Below, piece by piece: positions 44,056-53,107 of a stretch of 64,000 nt of DNA (position 1 is its first letter; each line of letters starts with the position of its first letter). Below the pieces are notes generated by a model. That model was given only the letters and a program-made list of their open reading frames with translations, made no database searches and had not been told where the DNA came from. The translations under genes and the position numbers were made by a program. This DNA is from an uncultured Campylobacter sp. (GTDB lineage Bacteria > Campylobacterota > Campylobacteria > Campylobacterales > Campylobacteraceae). The stretch lies in NCBI RefSeq assembly GCF_963526985.1, contig NZ_CAURPW010000001.1:186001-250000 (forward strand). The letters are read 5' to 3'.

Positions 44056-44946
44056 ATGAAGGACAAAAATCAAACCAAAATCGGCTTAATCTACGGCTTG
44101 TCGGTCTTTATGATCTGGGGCCTTTTTCCTATTTATTTTAAACAACTCGGCGCGCTTTCGGCCACCGAGATCGTCGCTCACCGCATCCTTTGGTCGGTGC
44201 TGTTTTTGTTTTTGCTACTTAAATTTAGCCGCAAACTAGGCGCCGCAAAGAAAATTTTAAGTAACAAAAAAACAACGTTTTGGCTGTTTGTCACGGGGCT
44301 TTTAATCGCCGCAAATTGGTGGGTCTTCGCCTATGCCGTAAATATCGGCAAGATCGTGGAAGCTAGCCTTGGTTATTTCATCAATCCGCTCGTAAACATG
44401 CTCCTTGGCGTGCTGATTTTAAAAGAAAAGCTATCGCGCGCGGGTAAATTTGCCGTCGGCATCGTATTTGTCGCTATCGGAGTGCAAATTTACGACGCGG
44501 GCGGCCTGCCTGTCATCTCCATCGTTTTACCTATCACGTTTGGATTTTATTCGCTCATTAGAAAGCGCCTTAGCGTGCCGTCTTTAGAGGGGCTTTTCGT
44601 CGAGACCGCACTCATAGCTCCTATCGCGCTCGTTGCGCTATTTTTCGTCGCTGCTAGTGGGCAAAATCACTTTAGCTTTTCGTGGTTTGGGCTTTTGATA
44701 GCTCTTTGCGGGCCTGCGACCGTCGTACCGCTTTTACTTTTTAACTCAGCGGCCACGAGGCTAAATTTGAGCACGATCGGCTATTTGCAGTATATCTCGC
44801 CTTCGATGCAGCTTTTGCTTGCCGTTTTTTACTACGGCGAGCAAGTTAGCGCGCTTAAGGCGCTGTCGTTTTTGCTAATCTGGAGCGCGCTAGCGGTGGT
44901 TAGCTTTAGCGCGATTTATAACAAAAAAAGCAAAATTTCAGTATAA
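44056..44946 (+). CDS. rarD: EamA-family transporter, RarD type
   Basis: 296 aa, ten membrane helices in two EamA halves. GLIYGLSVFMIWGLFPIYFKQLG at the start, EIVAHRILWSVLFLFLLL and NWWVFAYAVNIGKIVEASLGYFINPLVNMLLG are RarD signatures. Drug/metabolite transporter superfamily; substrate unknown (related to chloramphenicol-sensitivity RarD). Thirty bases upstream of the 152-aa gene. Confidence 0.9.
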   Translation: MKDKNQTKIGLIYGLSVFMIWGLFPIYFKQLGALSATEIVAHRILWSVLFLFLLLKFSRKLGAAKKILSNKKTTFWLFVTGLLIAANWWVFAYAVNIGKIVEASLGYFINPLVNMLLGVLILKEKLSRAGKFAVGIVFVAIGVQIYDAGGLPVISIVLPITFGFYSLIRKRLSVPSLEGLFVETALIAPIALVALFFVAASGQNHFSFSWFGLLIALCGPATVVPLLLFNSAATRLNLSTIGYLQYISPSMQLLLAVFYYGEQVSALKALSFLLIWSALAVVSFSAIYNKKSKISV

Positions 44947-44976
44947 CCGCAAATTTAAATCAAAAAAGGAAAAACA

Positions 44977-45435
44977 ATGTCATCTATCGCATTTTACGCC
45001 GTCATCTGCGTCGTAGCCGTGCTCGTACTATACACGCAAATACAAAAAATAACGAGAAAGATCGACGAGAACGGCACTTTAGCAAATAACTCCCCAGAGG
45101 CCGTACGTCAAATTTCGGTGCAAAAGTACAAGGATTTTTGCGAGATCATTAACGGCGAGCTAAGAGAGCTAAAGATGAAAGCGCTCTACGACGACGCCCT
45201 AAAAAACGAGGATCTAAAGGAAAAATTTTTAGAAAGCCTAAGCGAGATGAGTAAGAAGCTGACGTTTATCGAGACGATGAACACCGCTAGAAACCCAGAC
45301 AAATGGGAAAGCGAGCTCTTTGAGGTGCTTAGCCGACTAGACGATCTCGTCACGGAAAACTTTAAAGACGGCGAGCGCGCGGGCGACGAGATCAGACAGC
45401 GTCTGGGCGCGGAGTTTGGCAAGCTACAAAATTAA
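44977..45435 (+). CDS. Membrane-anchored helical protein, unknown
   Basis: 152 aa. One N-terminal helix (residues 3-21, IAFYAVICVVAVLVLYTQI) then a cytoplasmic helical stretch: EAVRQISVQKYKDFCEIINGELRELKMKALY, a K/E-rich middle (NEDLKEKFLESLSEMSKKLTFIETM) and EVLSRLDDLVTENFKDGERAGDEIRQRL. Not recognised as a named family. AAAAAGGAAAA precedes the ATG. Lies between rarD and pyrB in the same direction. Confidence 0.78.
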   Translation: MSSIAFYAVICVVAVLVLYTQIQKITRKIDENGTLANNSPEAVRQISVQKYKDFCEIINGELRELKMKALYDDALKNEDLKEKFLESLSEMSKKLTFIETMNTARNPDKWESELFEVLSRLDDLVTENFKDGERAGDEIRQRLGAEFGKLQN

Positions 45436-45501
45436 ATCTTAAGTAAAAACGGGGTAATATCGCTTTTTTGATTTAACTCTATCTTTCTAAGGAAAAAACG
45501 G

Positions 45502-46434
45502 ATGAGCTATACCAAAAAAGACCTCGTAACCGCTGCAAATTTAACCAAAGACGAAATTTACCATTTCCTAAATTTAGCCAAGGAGTTTAAGGCATTAAAC
45601 AACTCCGAGACCAAAAAAGCCAAGTCGCTCTACGGCAAAACGACCGTAAACGCCTTTTTCGAAAACTCGACTAGGACGCGAACGAGCTTTGAGATCGCAG
45701 CTAAGCGCCTCGGAGCCGACGCTATAAATTTCACCGCCTCAAACTCCAGCACCAAAAAGGGCGAAACGCTCATCGACACCGTCCACAACATCGTCGCGAT
45801 GAAAACGGACGTCGTCATCGTGCGCCACTACAGCTCGGGCGCAGCTAAATTTATAGCTGAAAATACCGACGCTCACGTCGTAAACGCGGGCGACGGCCTA
45901 AACGAACACCCTAGCCAAGCGCTGCTTGATCTTTTTACCATACTGGAGAATCGCGGCAGTCTAGAAAATCTCACGGTCGCCATCATCGGCGATATCTTTC
46001 ACAGCCGCGTAGCTCGCTCAAACATCTACGTCCTAAAAACGCTCGGAGCCAAGGTCAAGCTCTTTGGCCCGCCGATGTTTTTAACTGGCATGGAGGCTTT
46101 CGGCTGTCAAATTTGCTCCGATATGCAAGGGGCGATCGAGGACTCGGACGTCATCATCATGCTACGCATCCAGCTCGAGCGTCAGGATGACGAGATCGCA
46201 TTTCCGTCCGTGCGCGAATACTCCAAATTTTTCGGCCTAACCGCTAGTAAAATGCAATACGCCAAAGAGGGCGTCATGATCCTGCACCCGGGTCCGATAA
46301 ATCGCGGCGTCGAGATAAACTCTGACGTAGCCGACGATCCGCGCTACTCGCACGTACTAAATCAGGTCGAAAACGGCGTCGCCGTCAGGATGGCGATCCT
46401 AGATACTCTCATCAAAAACAAAGGCGCAAAATGA
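45502..46434 (+). CDS. pyrB: Aspartate carbamoyltransferase catalytic subunit
   Basis: 310 aa. Makes carbamoyl aspartate from aspartate and carbamoyl phosphate. Carbamoyl phosphate loop FFENSTRTRTSFEIAAKRLG (about 52-71); HPSQALLDLFTI; DGLNEHPSQ; MILHPGPINRGVEI near the end. AAGGAAAAAA upstream of ATG. No pyrI regulatory gene adjacent. Stop overlaps pyrC by four bases. Confidence 0.96.
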   Translation: MSYTKKDLVTAANLTKDEIYHFLNLAKEFKALNNSETKKAKSLYGKTTVNAFFENSTRTRTSFEIAAKRLGADAINFTASNSSTKKGETLIDTVHNIVAMKTDVVIVRHYSSGAAKFIAENTDAHVVNAGDGLNEHPSQALLDLFTILENRGSLENLTVAIIGDIFHSRVARSNIYVLKTLGAKVKLFGPPMFLTGMEAFGCQICSDMQGAIEDSDVIIMLRIQLERQDDEIAFPSVREYSKFFGLTASKMQYAKEGVMILHPGPINRGVEINSDVADDPRYSHVLNQVENGVAVRMAILDTLIKNKGAK

Positions 46435-47711
46435 AAACTCTCATCAAAAACGGCACGATCGTAAATCATAACAGCTCGCAAAAAGCAAACATCCTGATAG
46501 ACGGCGACAAGATCGCTCTCATCACGGCTGACGAACCCTCAGCTGATAATGTAATAGACGCTAGCGGCAAGCTCGTGATGCCGGGCCTAATCGATATGCA
46601 TGTGCATTTTCGTGATCCGGGCCTTGAGTACAAAGACGACATAAACACGGGCTCCGAGACTGCGGTCGCCGGCGGCGTGACCACCTGCTGCCCGATGGCA
46701 AATACAAATCCCGTAAACGACAACGCCGTCGTCACACGCGATATGGTAGCTAAGGCAAAAGCTCGCGGCCTCATCGACCTGCTTCCTATCGGCGCGATAA
46801 CTAGCAAGATGGATGGCAAAAAGTGCGTAGAGATGGGCGATATGACGCAGGCGGGTGCAGTGGCGTTTAGCGACGACGGCCTACCCGTAGCTAGCAGCGA
46901 CGTGATGAGATACGCGCTTGAATACTCAAAGCACTTCGGTAGCTTCGTCATCAACCACTCCCAGGACTGCTCGCTATGCCGCGGCGGCCATATGAACGAG
47001 GGGCGCGTCTCGGCGATACTAGGCATCAAAGGCATGCCGCGCGAGCAGGAAGAAATCATGGTCTCGCGCGATCTGCTGCTAGCCAAACTAACAGGCGGCC
47101 ACATCCACATCGCGCACGTTAGCTCCGAGTGGTCGCTAAAGCTCATCGCGCAGGCGCGCGCAGCCGGCATAAACGTGACCTGCGAGGCGACGCCGCACCA
47201 CTTTACCTACACCGAGGACGAGCTACTAGGATATGATACGAACTTTAAAATGTCGCCGCCGCTTCGCACAAAATCAGACGTAGAGGCGATTAGAGAGGGG
47301 CTAAAAAGCGGCCTAATCGACGTCATCGTGACCGACCACGCCCCGCACCATAACGACGAGAAATTTTTAGAATTCGACAAGGCGCCCTTTGGAATACTCG
47401 GCCTGCAAACCCTCGTGCCTATGACGCTAGATCTAGTTAGAGACGGCGTGATAGACTATGAGAAAATGGCGGCTCTGACGTCTTATAACGCGGCTAAAAT
47501 TTTAAAACTAAAAGACAAAGGCGTGATCGCAGAGGGCTACCTCGCCGACATCGCGATAATCGATCCGGGTTTTGAGTATCTCTACGACAAAAACCTAAAT
47601 AAATCAAAATCCCAAAACTCCCCGCTGCTAGGCAAGACGCTAAAAGGCGCGGCGGTAATCACGATAAAAAGCGGAAAAACGGTGTTTGAGTTTCCAAACG
47701 TCGTAGCGTAA
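46431..47711 (+). CDS. pyrC: Dihydroorotase (class I)
   Basis: 426 aa. Cyclises carbamoyl aspartate to dihydroorotate. Metal site IDMHVHFRDPGLEYKDD at about residues 55-72, Cys-rich GGVTTCCPMANTNPV, VINHSQD, IHIAHVSSEWS, TCEATPHHFTYTEDE and VIVTDHAPHHNDEK. The carbamylated-lysine position is held by Asp in the loop after HFRDPG (GLEYKDDIN). Class I length (about 425) rather than the 340-aa class II form. Confidence 0.94.
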   Translation: MKTLIKNGTIVNHNSSQKANILIDGDKIALITADEPSADNVIDASGKLVMPGLIDMHVHFRDPGLEYKDDINTGSETAVAGGVTTCCPMANTNPVNDNAVVTRDMVAKAKARGLIDLLPIGAITSKMDGKKCVEMGDMTQAGAVAFSDDGLPVASSDVMRYALEYSKHFGSFVINHSQDCSLCRGGHMNEGRVSAILGIKGMPREQEEIMVSRDLLLAKLTGGHIHIAHVSSEWSLKLIAQARAAGINVTCEATPHHFTYTEDELLGYDTNFKMSPPLRTKSDVEAIREGLKSGLIDVIVTDHAPHHNDEKFLEFDKAPFGILGLQTLVPMTLDLVRDGVIDYEKMAALTSYNAAKILKLKDKGVIAEGYLADIAIIDPGFEYLYDKNLNKSKSQNSPLLGKTLKGAAVITIKSGKTVFEFPNVVA

Positions 47712-47715
47712 AAGG

Positions 47716-48390
47716 ATGAGATGGAAAGTGAAAGTATATGCACAATATTTTGAATTTAATGGACTTAAATATAGACTAAATACTATTTTGCAGTTTGGAG
47801 ATAGTTTTACACATATTGGAAATATTATTTTGGCAAATCCTGGAAGCTCTAAGCCAGTGGGAAACATTGATGAAATTTCAAAGGGATCAATAAAAACCTT
47901 TTATGATTCCTTTGAAGGGCGAAAATTTAATGACTTAAATTGGTATGAGTTTAGTGTTGATACTACTATGCGAGTAGTCGAAAAAATTTTTAATGGCAGT
48001 TATATTACCGATAAACCGCTACAATTAAACGGCGTCGTTCAACTATTTAATGCTTTTAATATAGCCAATCCAAACTTAGACGAAACTCTTAATAATATAC
48101 CTAGAGATAGCAATCCATATATTATTACTCCAAATATTGCAGATTTTATAGCTGATAAACCAACCTATATAGGATTTTCTCATGATGTTTTATATCATAA
48201 ATATGATTATATAAGAAAAATTCCTCAAAATATTTTTGAGTCAATGCCATCAAAAATAAAAAAATTTTATGAAAATAATATAGAAAAAACCTTTTATCAT
48301 CCAATGTATATATCTCGTACATATCGTCATAAAGAAAATATAAAAAACGATCTAAAACGTTTTTTTAAAATAGTAAATGACTTCAAATAA
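47716..48390 (+). CDS. AT-rich unknown protein, probably acquired
   Basis: 224 aa, not recognised. Codon use is very unlike the neighbours: A/T third positions dominate and ATA, AAT, TAT are frequent. Soluble, Asn/Ile/Tyr/Phe/Lys-rich. IGNIILANPGSSKPVG near residue 35 resembles the substrate loop phrase ML-NPSTA of DUF1643-type proteins (weak). Starts five bases after pyrC stop; AAAAGG is too close to ATG 47716, and GTG 47728 is an alternative start. An inverted repeat follows. Likely transferred DNA inserted behind pyrC; function unknown. Confidence 0.7.
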   Translation: MRWKVKVYAQYFEFNGLKYRLNTILQFGDSFTHIGNIILANPGSSKPVGNIDEISKGSIKTFYDSFEGRKFNDLNWYEFSVDTTMRVVEKIFNGSYITDKPLQLNGVVQLFNAFNIANPNLDETLNNIPRDSNPYIITPNIADFIADKPTYIGFSHDVLYHKYDYIRKIPQNIFESMPSKIKKFYENNIEKTFYHPMYISRTYRHKENIKNDLKRFFKIVNDFK

Positions 48391-48851
48391 TATTTTAAGA
48401 TTAAGGCAAATAAACTTTCACTATTTATTTTGCCTTAAAAACAGCTGTAAAATTTTATAGATGACTATATCACAAAATAGGCTATAACGTTTTTTAAATT
48501 ATTTTTCCGCGTTTTTAAAATTTGCGGTTTTGGTATCGGCAAATTTGAGTGAAATCACACTCCGCACTTGACTATACGCAAAAATAAATCCAAATCTGGC
48601 AAAGTCAAATTTAACTGATTTTGTGCATATTTTGCTTAAATTTTTGCCTTGTCGCCGCACAGTTTCGACGACTCTATTCAACCCGCCAAATTTACGACCG
48701 ACTGCCGAGCAAATTTAACCGCCGAATTTATCAAAATTTAAAAGCTAAAAAATATAAATCTACGCCGCCGCGTCAGCTCAATCAATGATTAAAAACCGAT
48801 CAAGCCCACCGCAAGCGACGCAAATTCATCAAATTCGGTTCAAATTTAGCC
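48391..48851. other. Intergenic region behind the AT-rich gene
   Basis: 461 bp between convergent genes. Holds the inverted repeat 48403-48436 and AAATTT-rich DNA. A 60-codon minus-strand ORF here (48499-48681) lacks a start signal and coding look. Confidence 0.4.
48403..48436. terminator. Inverted repeat, probable terminator
   Basis: AAGGCAAATAAA (48403-48414) faces TTTATTTTGCCTT (48424-48436), 12 pairs with one extra T, 13 bp past the AT-rich gene. AT-rich stem without a good T-run, so a moderate call. Confidence 0.5.
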
Positions 48852-50171
48852 TCACGCGTCCTTGCCGTTTATCGCGTACGCCGAGCGTAAAAACACATCC
48901 GTACCCGATAACAGCGCGCTCTCGTCAAAATCAAACGCGCCGTTGTGATGCCCTGCGGCGAGCTTGGTGCCGATCATCAGATAGCCGCTCTTGCCGCCCG
49001 CTTTTTGCACGGCGTGCATAAAGTGCGCGAAATCTTCGCAAGCGCCGAAATTTAGATCCCGCACGATGAGCTCATCTTTGATAAAAGGCGACTGGCGCGC
49101 GGCGCGCTCGTAGATGTCCGTGATCTCCTCGCTGCTATCGCCCCCGCTAGTGCCGCCGGTTAGCTTCACGTCGTACTGCACGCCGTACATCTGCGCGACG
49201 CCCGCTACGATATCCATGCATTTTTGAAACATAAATTCATTTAGCTCGGTCGTTTCGCCGCGCGTTTCGCAGGCGATGTAGCCGTTTGGCGCGATGACGT
49301 TTCGCCCCTCGCCCGCTCGCAAAACGCCCACGTTTATACGCGTGACGCCGTCAGCATGTCGCGTGATACCGTGCATGGCTAGAGCCGCCTGAGCTGCGGC
49401 TAACAGAGCGTTTGCTCCTTCTTGCGGAGCGCCCGCCGCGTGAGCCGATCTGCCCGTGAAATTTACGTCAAATTTTGACGTCGCAAGAAGCTTGTTCGTA
49501 CCGCAGATGATGCCGCCGCTAGTCTTTGCCTGAAAGCCGATATGACCGCCCAGCAGGTAGTCCACGCCCTCTAGCACGCCTGCTTGCTCCATCGGCACGG
49601 CGCCTCTGGTGCCCTCCTCGGCGGTTTGAAATATAAATCTAAATTTGCCTTTAAAATCGTCCAAATTTTGCGCGATGAGTTTAGCCATCGCTAGGCCGAT
49701 CGTGATGTGTCCGTCATGCCCGCAGGCGTGAGTGATGCCGTCTATATCGGCTCTAAAGCCCTCTTTAAACGGTCTATGCGCTTCATCCTTACTCTCGGTC
49801 ACGTCCACGCCGTCGATGTCGAATCTAAACGCAAGCGTCTTGCCCGGTCTACCCGTATCAAGCTCGGCCACCACGCCCGTTAGCCCATCCTCCATCACGG
49901 GCAAAAACTCGCGCTCGTCGGCGCTTAATAGGCTTTTTGCGCGTTCCAAATATTTTTCTTTATCTTTTTCGCTACCTAGCCCTGCTCTGGCTTCGGGTTT
50001 CATTATCTCGCGTCCCATTTTTAGGCTGTAGCCGAGCTTTTTTAGCTCGCTAGCGATCTTTGCCGTCGTAAAAAACGTGAAAAATCCGGTCTCGGGATGC
50101 GAGTGAAAAAACCGCCTATTTTTCACCATTTCGTCTTTTAGCGCTTCGACTTTTGCTGCTACCTTGTCCAT
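48852..50171 (-). CDS. M20 family amidohydrolase (AbgA-like)
   Basis: 439 aa. M20D metallopeptidase fold: ITHACGHDGHITIGLAMAKL carries the metal Asp/His set, FIFQTAEEGTRGAVPM the catalytic Glu pair, and AGHHNGAFDFDESAL the C-terminal His. The dimerisation domain (TSKFDVNFTGRSAHAAG) is normal. Length and the long insert after MGREIMKPEAR match p-aminobenzoyl-glutamate hydrolase subunit A rather than 390-aa hippuricase. Substrate is inferred. ATG with AAGGAG upstream; stands alone. Confidence 0.87.
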   Translation of the reverse strand: MDKVAAKVEALKDEMVKNRRFFHSHPETGFFTFFTTAKIASELKKLGYSLKMGREIMKPEARAGLGSEKDKEKYLERAKSLLSADEREFLPVMEDGLTGVVAELDTGRPGKTLAFRFDIDGVDVTESKDEAHRPFKEGFRADIDGITHACGHDGHITIGLAMAKLIAQNLDDFKGKFRFIFQTAEEGTRGAVPMEQAGVLEGVDYLLGGHIGFQAKTSGGIICGTNKLLATSKFDVNFTGRSAHAAGAPQEGANALLAAAQAALAMHGITRHADGVTRINVGVLRAGEGRNVIAPNGYIACETRGETTELNEFMFQKCMDIVAGVAQMYGVQYDVKLTGGTSGGDSSEEITDIYERAARQSPFIKDELIVRDLNFGACEDFAHFMHAVQKAGGKSGYLMIGTKLAAGHHNGAFDFDESALLSGTDVFLRSAYAINGKDA

Positions 50172-50583
50172 TTTTACTCCTTAAAATTAAAATTTTATTA
50201 TTTTTCTTAAGGCTAGATTATACACCAAGATTAATTTTAAAAGCTTAAATTTGAGCCCAATAATGATAAATTTAATGCTGATTTTCGCGATCCGACTTGT
50301 TTGGCGTAAATTCGCTTTTTGTCCGCGGGGTATTTCAGCCGGTTTTTAAGCGGCGATTTGCATCAAAGCGGTGCGGGTAATGCGGGGTAAATTTATATTT
50401 TTGCAGAGCGGTTTTTAAGACAAAATTTGCGTTAAATTTGAGTTCAAATTTAAAATGTCGTCAAATTTAAACTCAAATTTACAAAACGAGACAAAGAGAC
50501 AAATTTGACCTCAGTCGCCGCGCGGGACCGACTAGCCGCAAAATAAACTCCGCGCAAAAGCTCAAATTTACCCTTCAAGCAGC
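50172..50583. other. Intergenic region upstream of the amidohydrolase
   Basis: 412 bp. Dense AAATTT words form an imperfect inverted repeat near 50433-50481 (TAAATTTGAGTTCAAATTTA against a near match). No ORF with a start signal, no clear promoter box. Confidence 0.4.
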
Positions 50584-51666
50584 CTATTTTATGCTATTTT
50601 TTAGCTTCATTATCCGCCCGTAGGATTCCTCGATACGCTCTTTTGGTATCTGCTTGGCGCCCACCGCGTCCACGACTAGCTGCGTGACTAGCTCGGCGGT
50701 TCTGCGTCCGTCTATCTTGTAGTCGCTAAAGAGCATCACATCGCCGCCTGCGTTGATAAAGTTTATCACTTTTTCTTGCAGCGTAAAGTCCTTTAGCCCG
50801 CCCATTAGCATGTCGTCGCTAATAACTACGCCGTCAAATTTGAGCTCGCCGCGCAGCAAGCCGTCGATGATCGCCGGCGAGAGCGAGGCCGGTAGCTCGG
50901 AGTCGCGCTGCATGAGGTAGATATGGCCGACCATTATCATTTTAGCTTCGTTTTTGCGAATCGCGTCAAAATACGGCTTGAGCTCGCCGTAGTCGAAATT
51001 TTCTATCACGACCTTGGCAGTGTGGCTGTCGGCCTCGACGTTGCCGTGGCCCGGGAAGTGCTTCATCGCAGCTATCACGCCGCGAGCTTGCGAGGCTCTC
51101 ATAAACTCGCTCGCATACAGCGAAACCTCGTCCATATCGGCGCTAAACGCCCTGCCGCGCGAGCCGATGATGGTGGATTTTGGATTTAGCACATCGACCA
51201 CGGGAGCGAAATTTACGTTTACGCCGACGTCTTTTAGCTGCTGCGCCATCTTAGCATAAAGCTCGCTAGCGGCGGCTAGATCGAGCGTTTTTGCTACTTT
51301 TTGCGCCGAGATAAAGGTCTCAAAACCTTCTTTATCCTTAAATCTTGTGACCCGTCCGCCCTCCTCGTCGATAGCGATAAAAATGCCCTCTTGCGCCTCT
51401 TTAAATGCGCTTGTCAGCGCCGTGAGGTTCGTTTTGTCCGAGATGTTTTTACCAAGCATCATCACGCCGCCAAAACGCTGATATTTGGCCTCCGAGACGG
51501 CTTCTTTAGCAGTTTTGGGATCAGAGCCGTTGAAGCCGACCATTATCATTTGGGCTATCATTTTGCGAAGCGTCGGTTTTTCTTGCGTTTGCGGCGCGGC
51601 GTTTAGCGCAGTCGGCAAACCCGCGAAAAATAGCGCCGAAAAAAGCGCGGCGATAATTTTTTTCAT
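50584..51666 (-). CDS. nagZ: Glycoside hydrolase family 3 beta-N-acetylhexosaminidase, exported
   Basis: 360 aa. GH3 NagZ signature KHFPGHGNVEADSHTA; IDEEGGRVTRFKD and VISDDMLMGGLKDF supply the catalytic Asp region; FAPVVDVLNPKSTIIGSRGRAFS. Removes terminal GlcNAc from anhydromuropeptides. Residues 1-24 are a signal peptide (IIAALFSALFFAGLPTALNA), so this one acts in the periplasm, unlike the cytoplasmic E. coli NagZ. AAGGAAAG before ATG. Confidence 0.9.
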   Translation of the reverse strand: MKKIIAALFSALFFAGLPTALNAAPQTQEKPTLRKMIAQMIMVGFNGSDPKTAKEAVSEAKYQRFGGVMMLGKNISDKTNLTALTSAFKEAQEGIFIAIDEEGGRVTRFKDKEGFETFISAQKVAKTLDLAAASELYAKMAQQLKDVGVNVNFAPVVDVLNPKSTIIGSRGRAFSADMDEVSLYASEFMRASQARGVIAAMKHFPGHGNVEADSHTAKVVIENFDYGELKPYFDAIRKNEAKMIMVGHIYLMQRDSELPASLSPAIIDGLLRGELKFDGVVISDDMLMGGLKDFTLQEKVINFINAGGDVMLFSDYKIDGRRTAELVTQLVVDAVGAKQIPKERIEESYGRIMKLKNSIK

Positions 51667-51803
51667 ATCTTTCCTTTTTTGTTTTTGCAGATTTTACACT
51701 ATTTTAGATAAATTTAAGAAATTTAAAACTGTTTTTTGATGCGGGCGGCGCTTTTGACGGCCGATCGCTCGCAAATTTGGGTTGGCGTTAATAAAATATT
51801 TGA

Positions 51804-51809
51804 TATAAT
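51804..51809 (+). promoter_or_regulatory. -10 box (TGATATAAT) of the PH-like gene
   Basis: TATAAT with a nearby upstream TG, 43 bp before ATG 51852, in a very AT-rich segment. Confidence 0.5.
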
Positions 51810-51851
51810 TTTTTGAAAATATTTTTTAACATTTTAGTTAAAAGGGCATAG

Positions 51852-52421
51852 ATGATAAATTTAGATATTAATTGTGTTATAAACATCCCGTTAAAAAACG
51901 ATATAAGGCTAGATAAAGACGAGTATATTTTATGTGAATATAGGGGAAAACATATTAAAAATCTTTTTATTCAATTTATATTTGCCGTGGTTTGTATAGC
52001 TGTATTTATATATACGGTAATATCTAAAGACTTCGCCGATCAAAGCCTATTTTTAAAGGTTTGTGCTGCTATTTTTGTTATTTTTTGCATGTTATTAATG
52101 CATATTTTTATTGTAAATTTGATCCACAAAGGCTTATATGTAACAAACAAAAACTTAATAGCTTTTAACGGGGCGAGATTTGATTTAGATTCTATTTTTA
52201 TACTTGATACGAGCGCTCGTGAGCATACGGGATTTCGCATTTGCAAGGGCTGGAGAAGTATTTTAGAGATAAAATGTACGAATGACGACGCGCAACTAGA
52301 TGCCTTTTTACTATCGCTATCCGCGGTTTCCGGCAATAAAATTATTTTAAGATTTGGCTCAAAAGAACTAAAAGAAAAAGCCGACTCGGCGAATTTGGTT
52401 AGATTTAAATTGATGACATAA
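51852..52421 (+). CDS. Membrane protein with bacterial PH-like domain
   Basis: 189 aa. Two membrane helices (about residues 39-60 and 70-94). After them GLYVTNKNLIAFNGARFDLDSIFILD has the look of the YdbT/bPH2 domain (TNKRII motif), preceded by the LDKDEYILCEYRGKH segment that opens such domains. C-terminal ~60 residues follow. Codon use is somewhat AT-rich. Function unknown. GGG and AT-rich DNA precede the ATG. Confidence 0.72.
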   Translation: MINLDINCVINIPLKNDIRLDKDEYILCEYRGKHIKNLFIQFIFAVVCIAVFIYTVISKDFADQSLFLKVCAAIFVIFCMLLMHIFIVNLIHKGLYVTNKNLIAFNGARFDLDSIFILDTSAREHTGFRICKGWRSILEIKCTNDDAQLDAFLLSLSAVSGNKIILRFGSKELKEKADSANLVRFKLMT

Positions 52422-53107
52422 ATTGGATTTTTTATAATTAAACAGACTAAATACTAGCTAGAACCCAAATTTTACGGTGCTTTTCACCAAAAATCCAGCC
52501 TAAAAATTCAGCAAATTTAAACCATTTAAAATAAACCAAAAAGTCGACGATTTAAAAACCGTCAGCCCGTTAATGTCAAATTTAGCCCTATTTTGTAGTC
52601 GTTACGAGCGATAGCAAAACGCCAGATTTACTTTTTCAAGTAGACCTCTCAGACTCTCGCGTACGTCTTTGTCGCTCGGTACTTTTAAGGCTTTATTATC
52701 TGCGCGTAATATACCCTTGCCGACGAATTCTCCTTGCGCAAAGCGTCCGTGTCGCAGGCAATCCTGTCTACGTCTTTGAGATCCTAGCCGGTTTTTGTCA
52801 TTGCATAGTCGCATAGCGAGGGCAAAAGATTAGTGCGCTCAATTCGCTCCGCTAAACTCCAAGAGCTTTTTATAGACTTGGTATTTAACTATCATTAAGC
52901 TTTGCAGTTTTACGAAATCACGCGAAGGCCGCCGCAAGCAAGTCCGTAAAATCGCACCTTCTAAAATCTGTCTAGGCCGCTAAAAAGCTAACGTAAATTT
53001 ACAGCCTGTTTAACGGAGATAAAACCGACTACCCACCAAATCCTACGTCATGCGGATCAAAAACGCTCGAAAATAAGCTCGCACGCCGAATTTGGCTGAA
53101 AATGCGC
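52422..53107. pseudogene. 686-bp interval with apparent remnants of minus-strand genes
   Basis: No intact gene. On the minus strand, protein-like stretches appear in shifting frames: DFVKLQSLMIVKYQVYKKLLEFSGAN ending in a stop (about 52838-52915), SLAERIERTNLLPSLCDYAMTKTG then DLKDVDRIACDTDALRKE in one frame (52720-52860), and GEFVGKGILRADNKALKVPS with KDVRESLRGLLEKVN in another (52610-52740). This is what a frameshifted relic gives. Its parent family was not recognised. A spurious run is possible. Confidence 0.35.
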
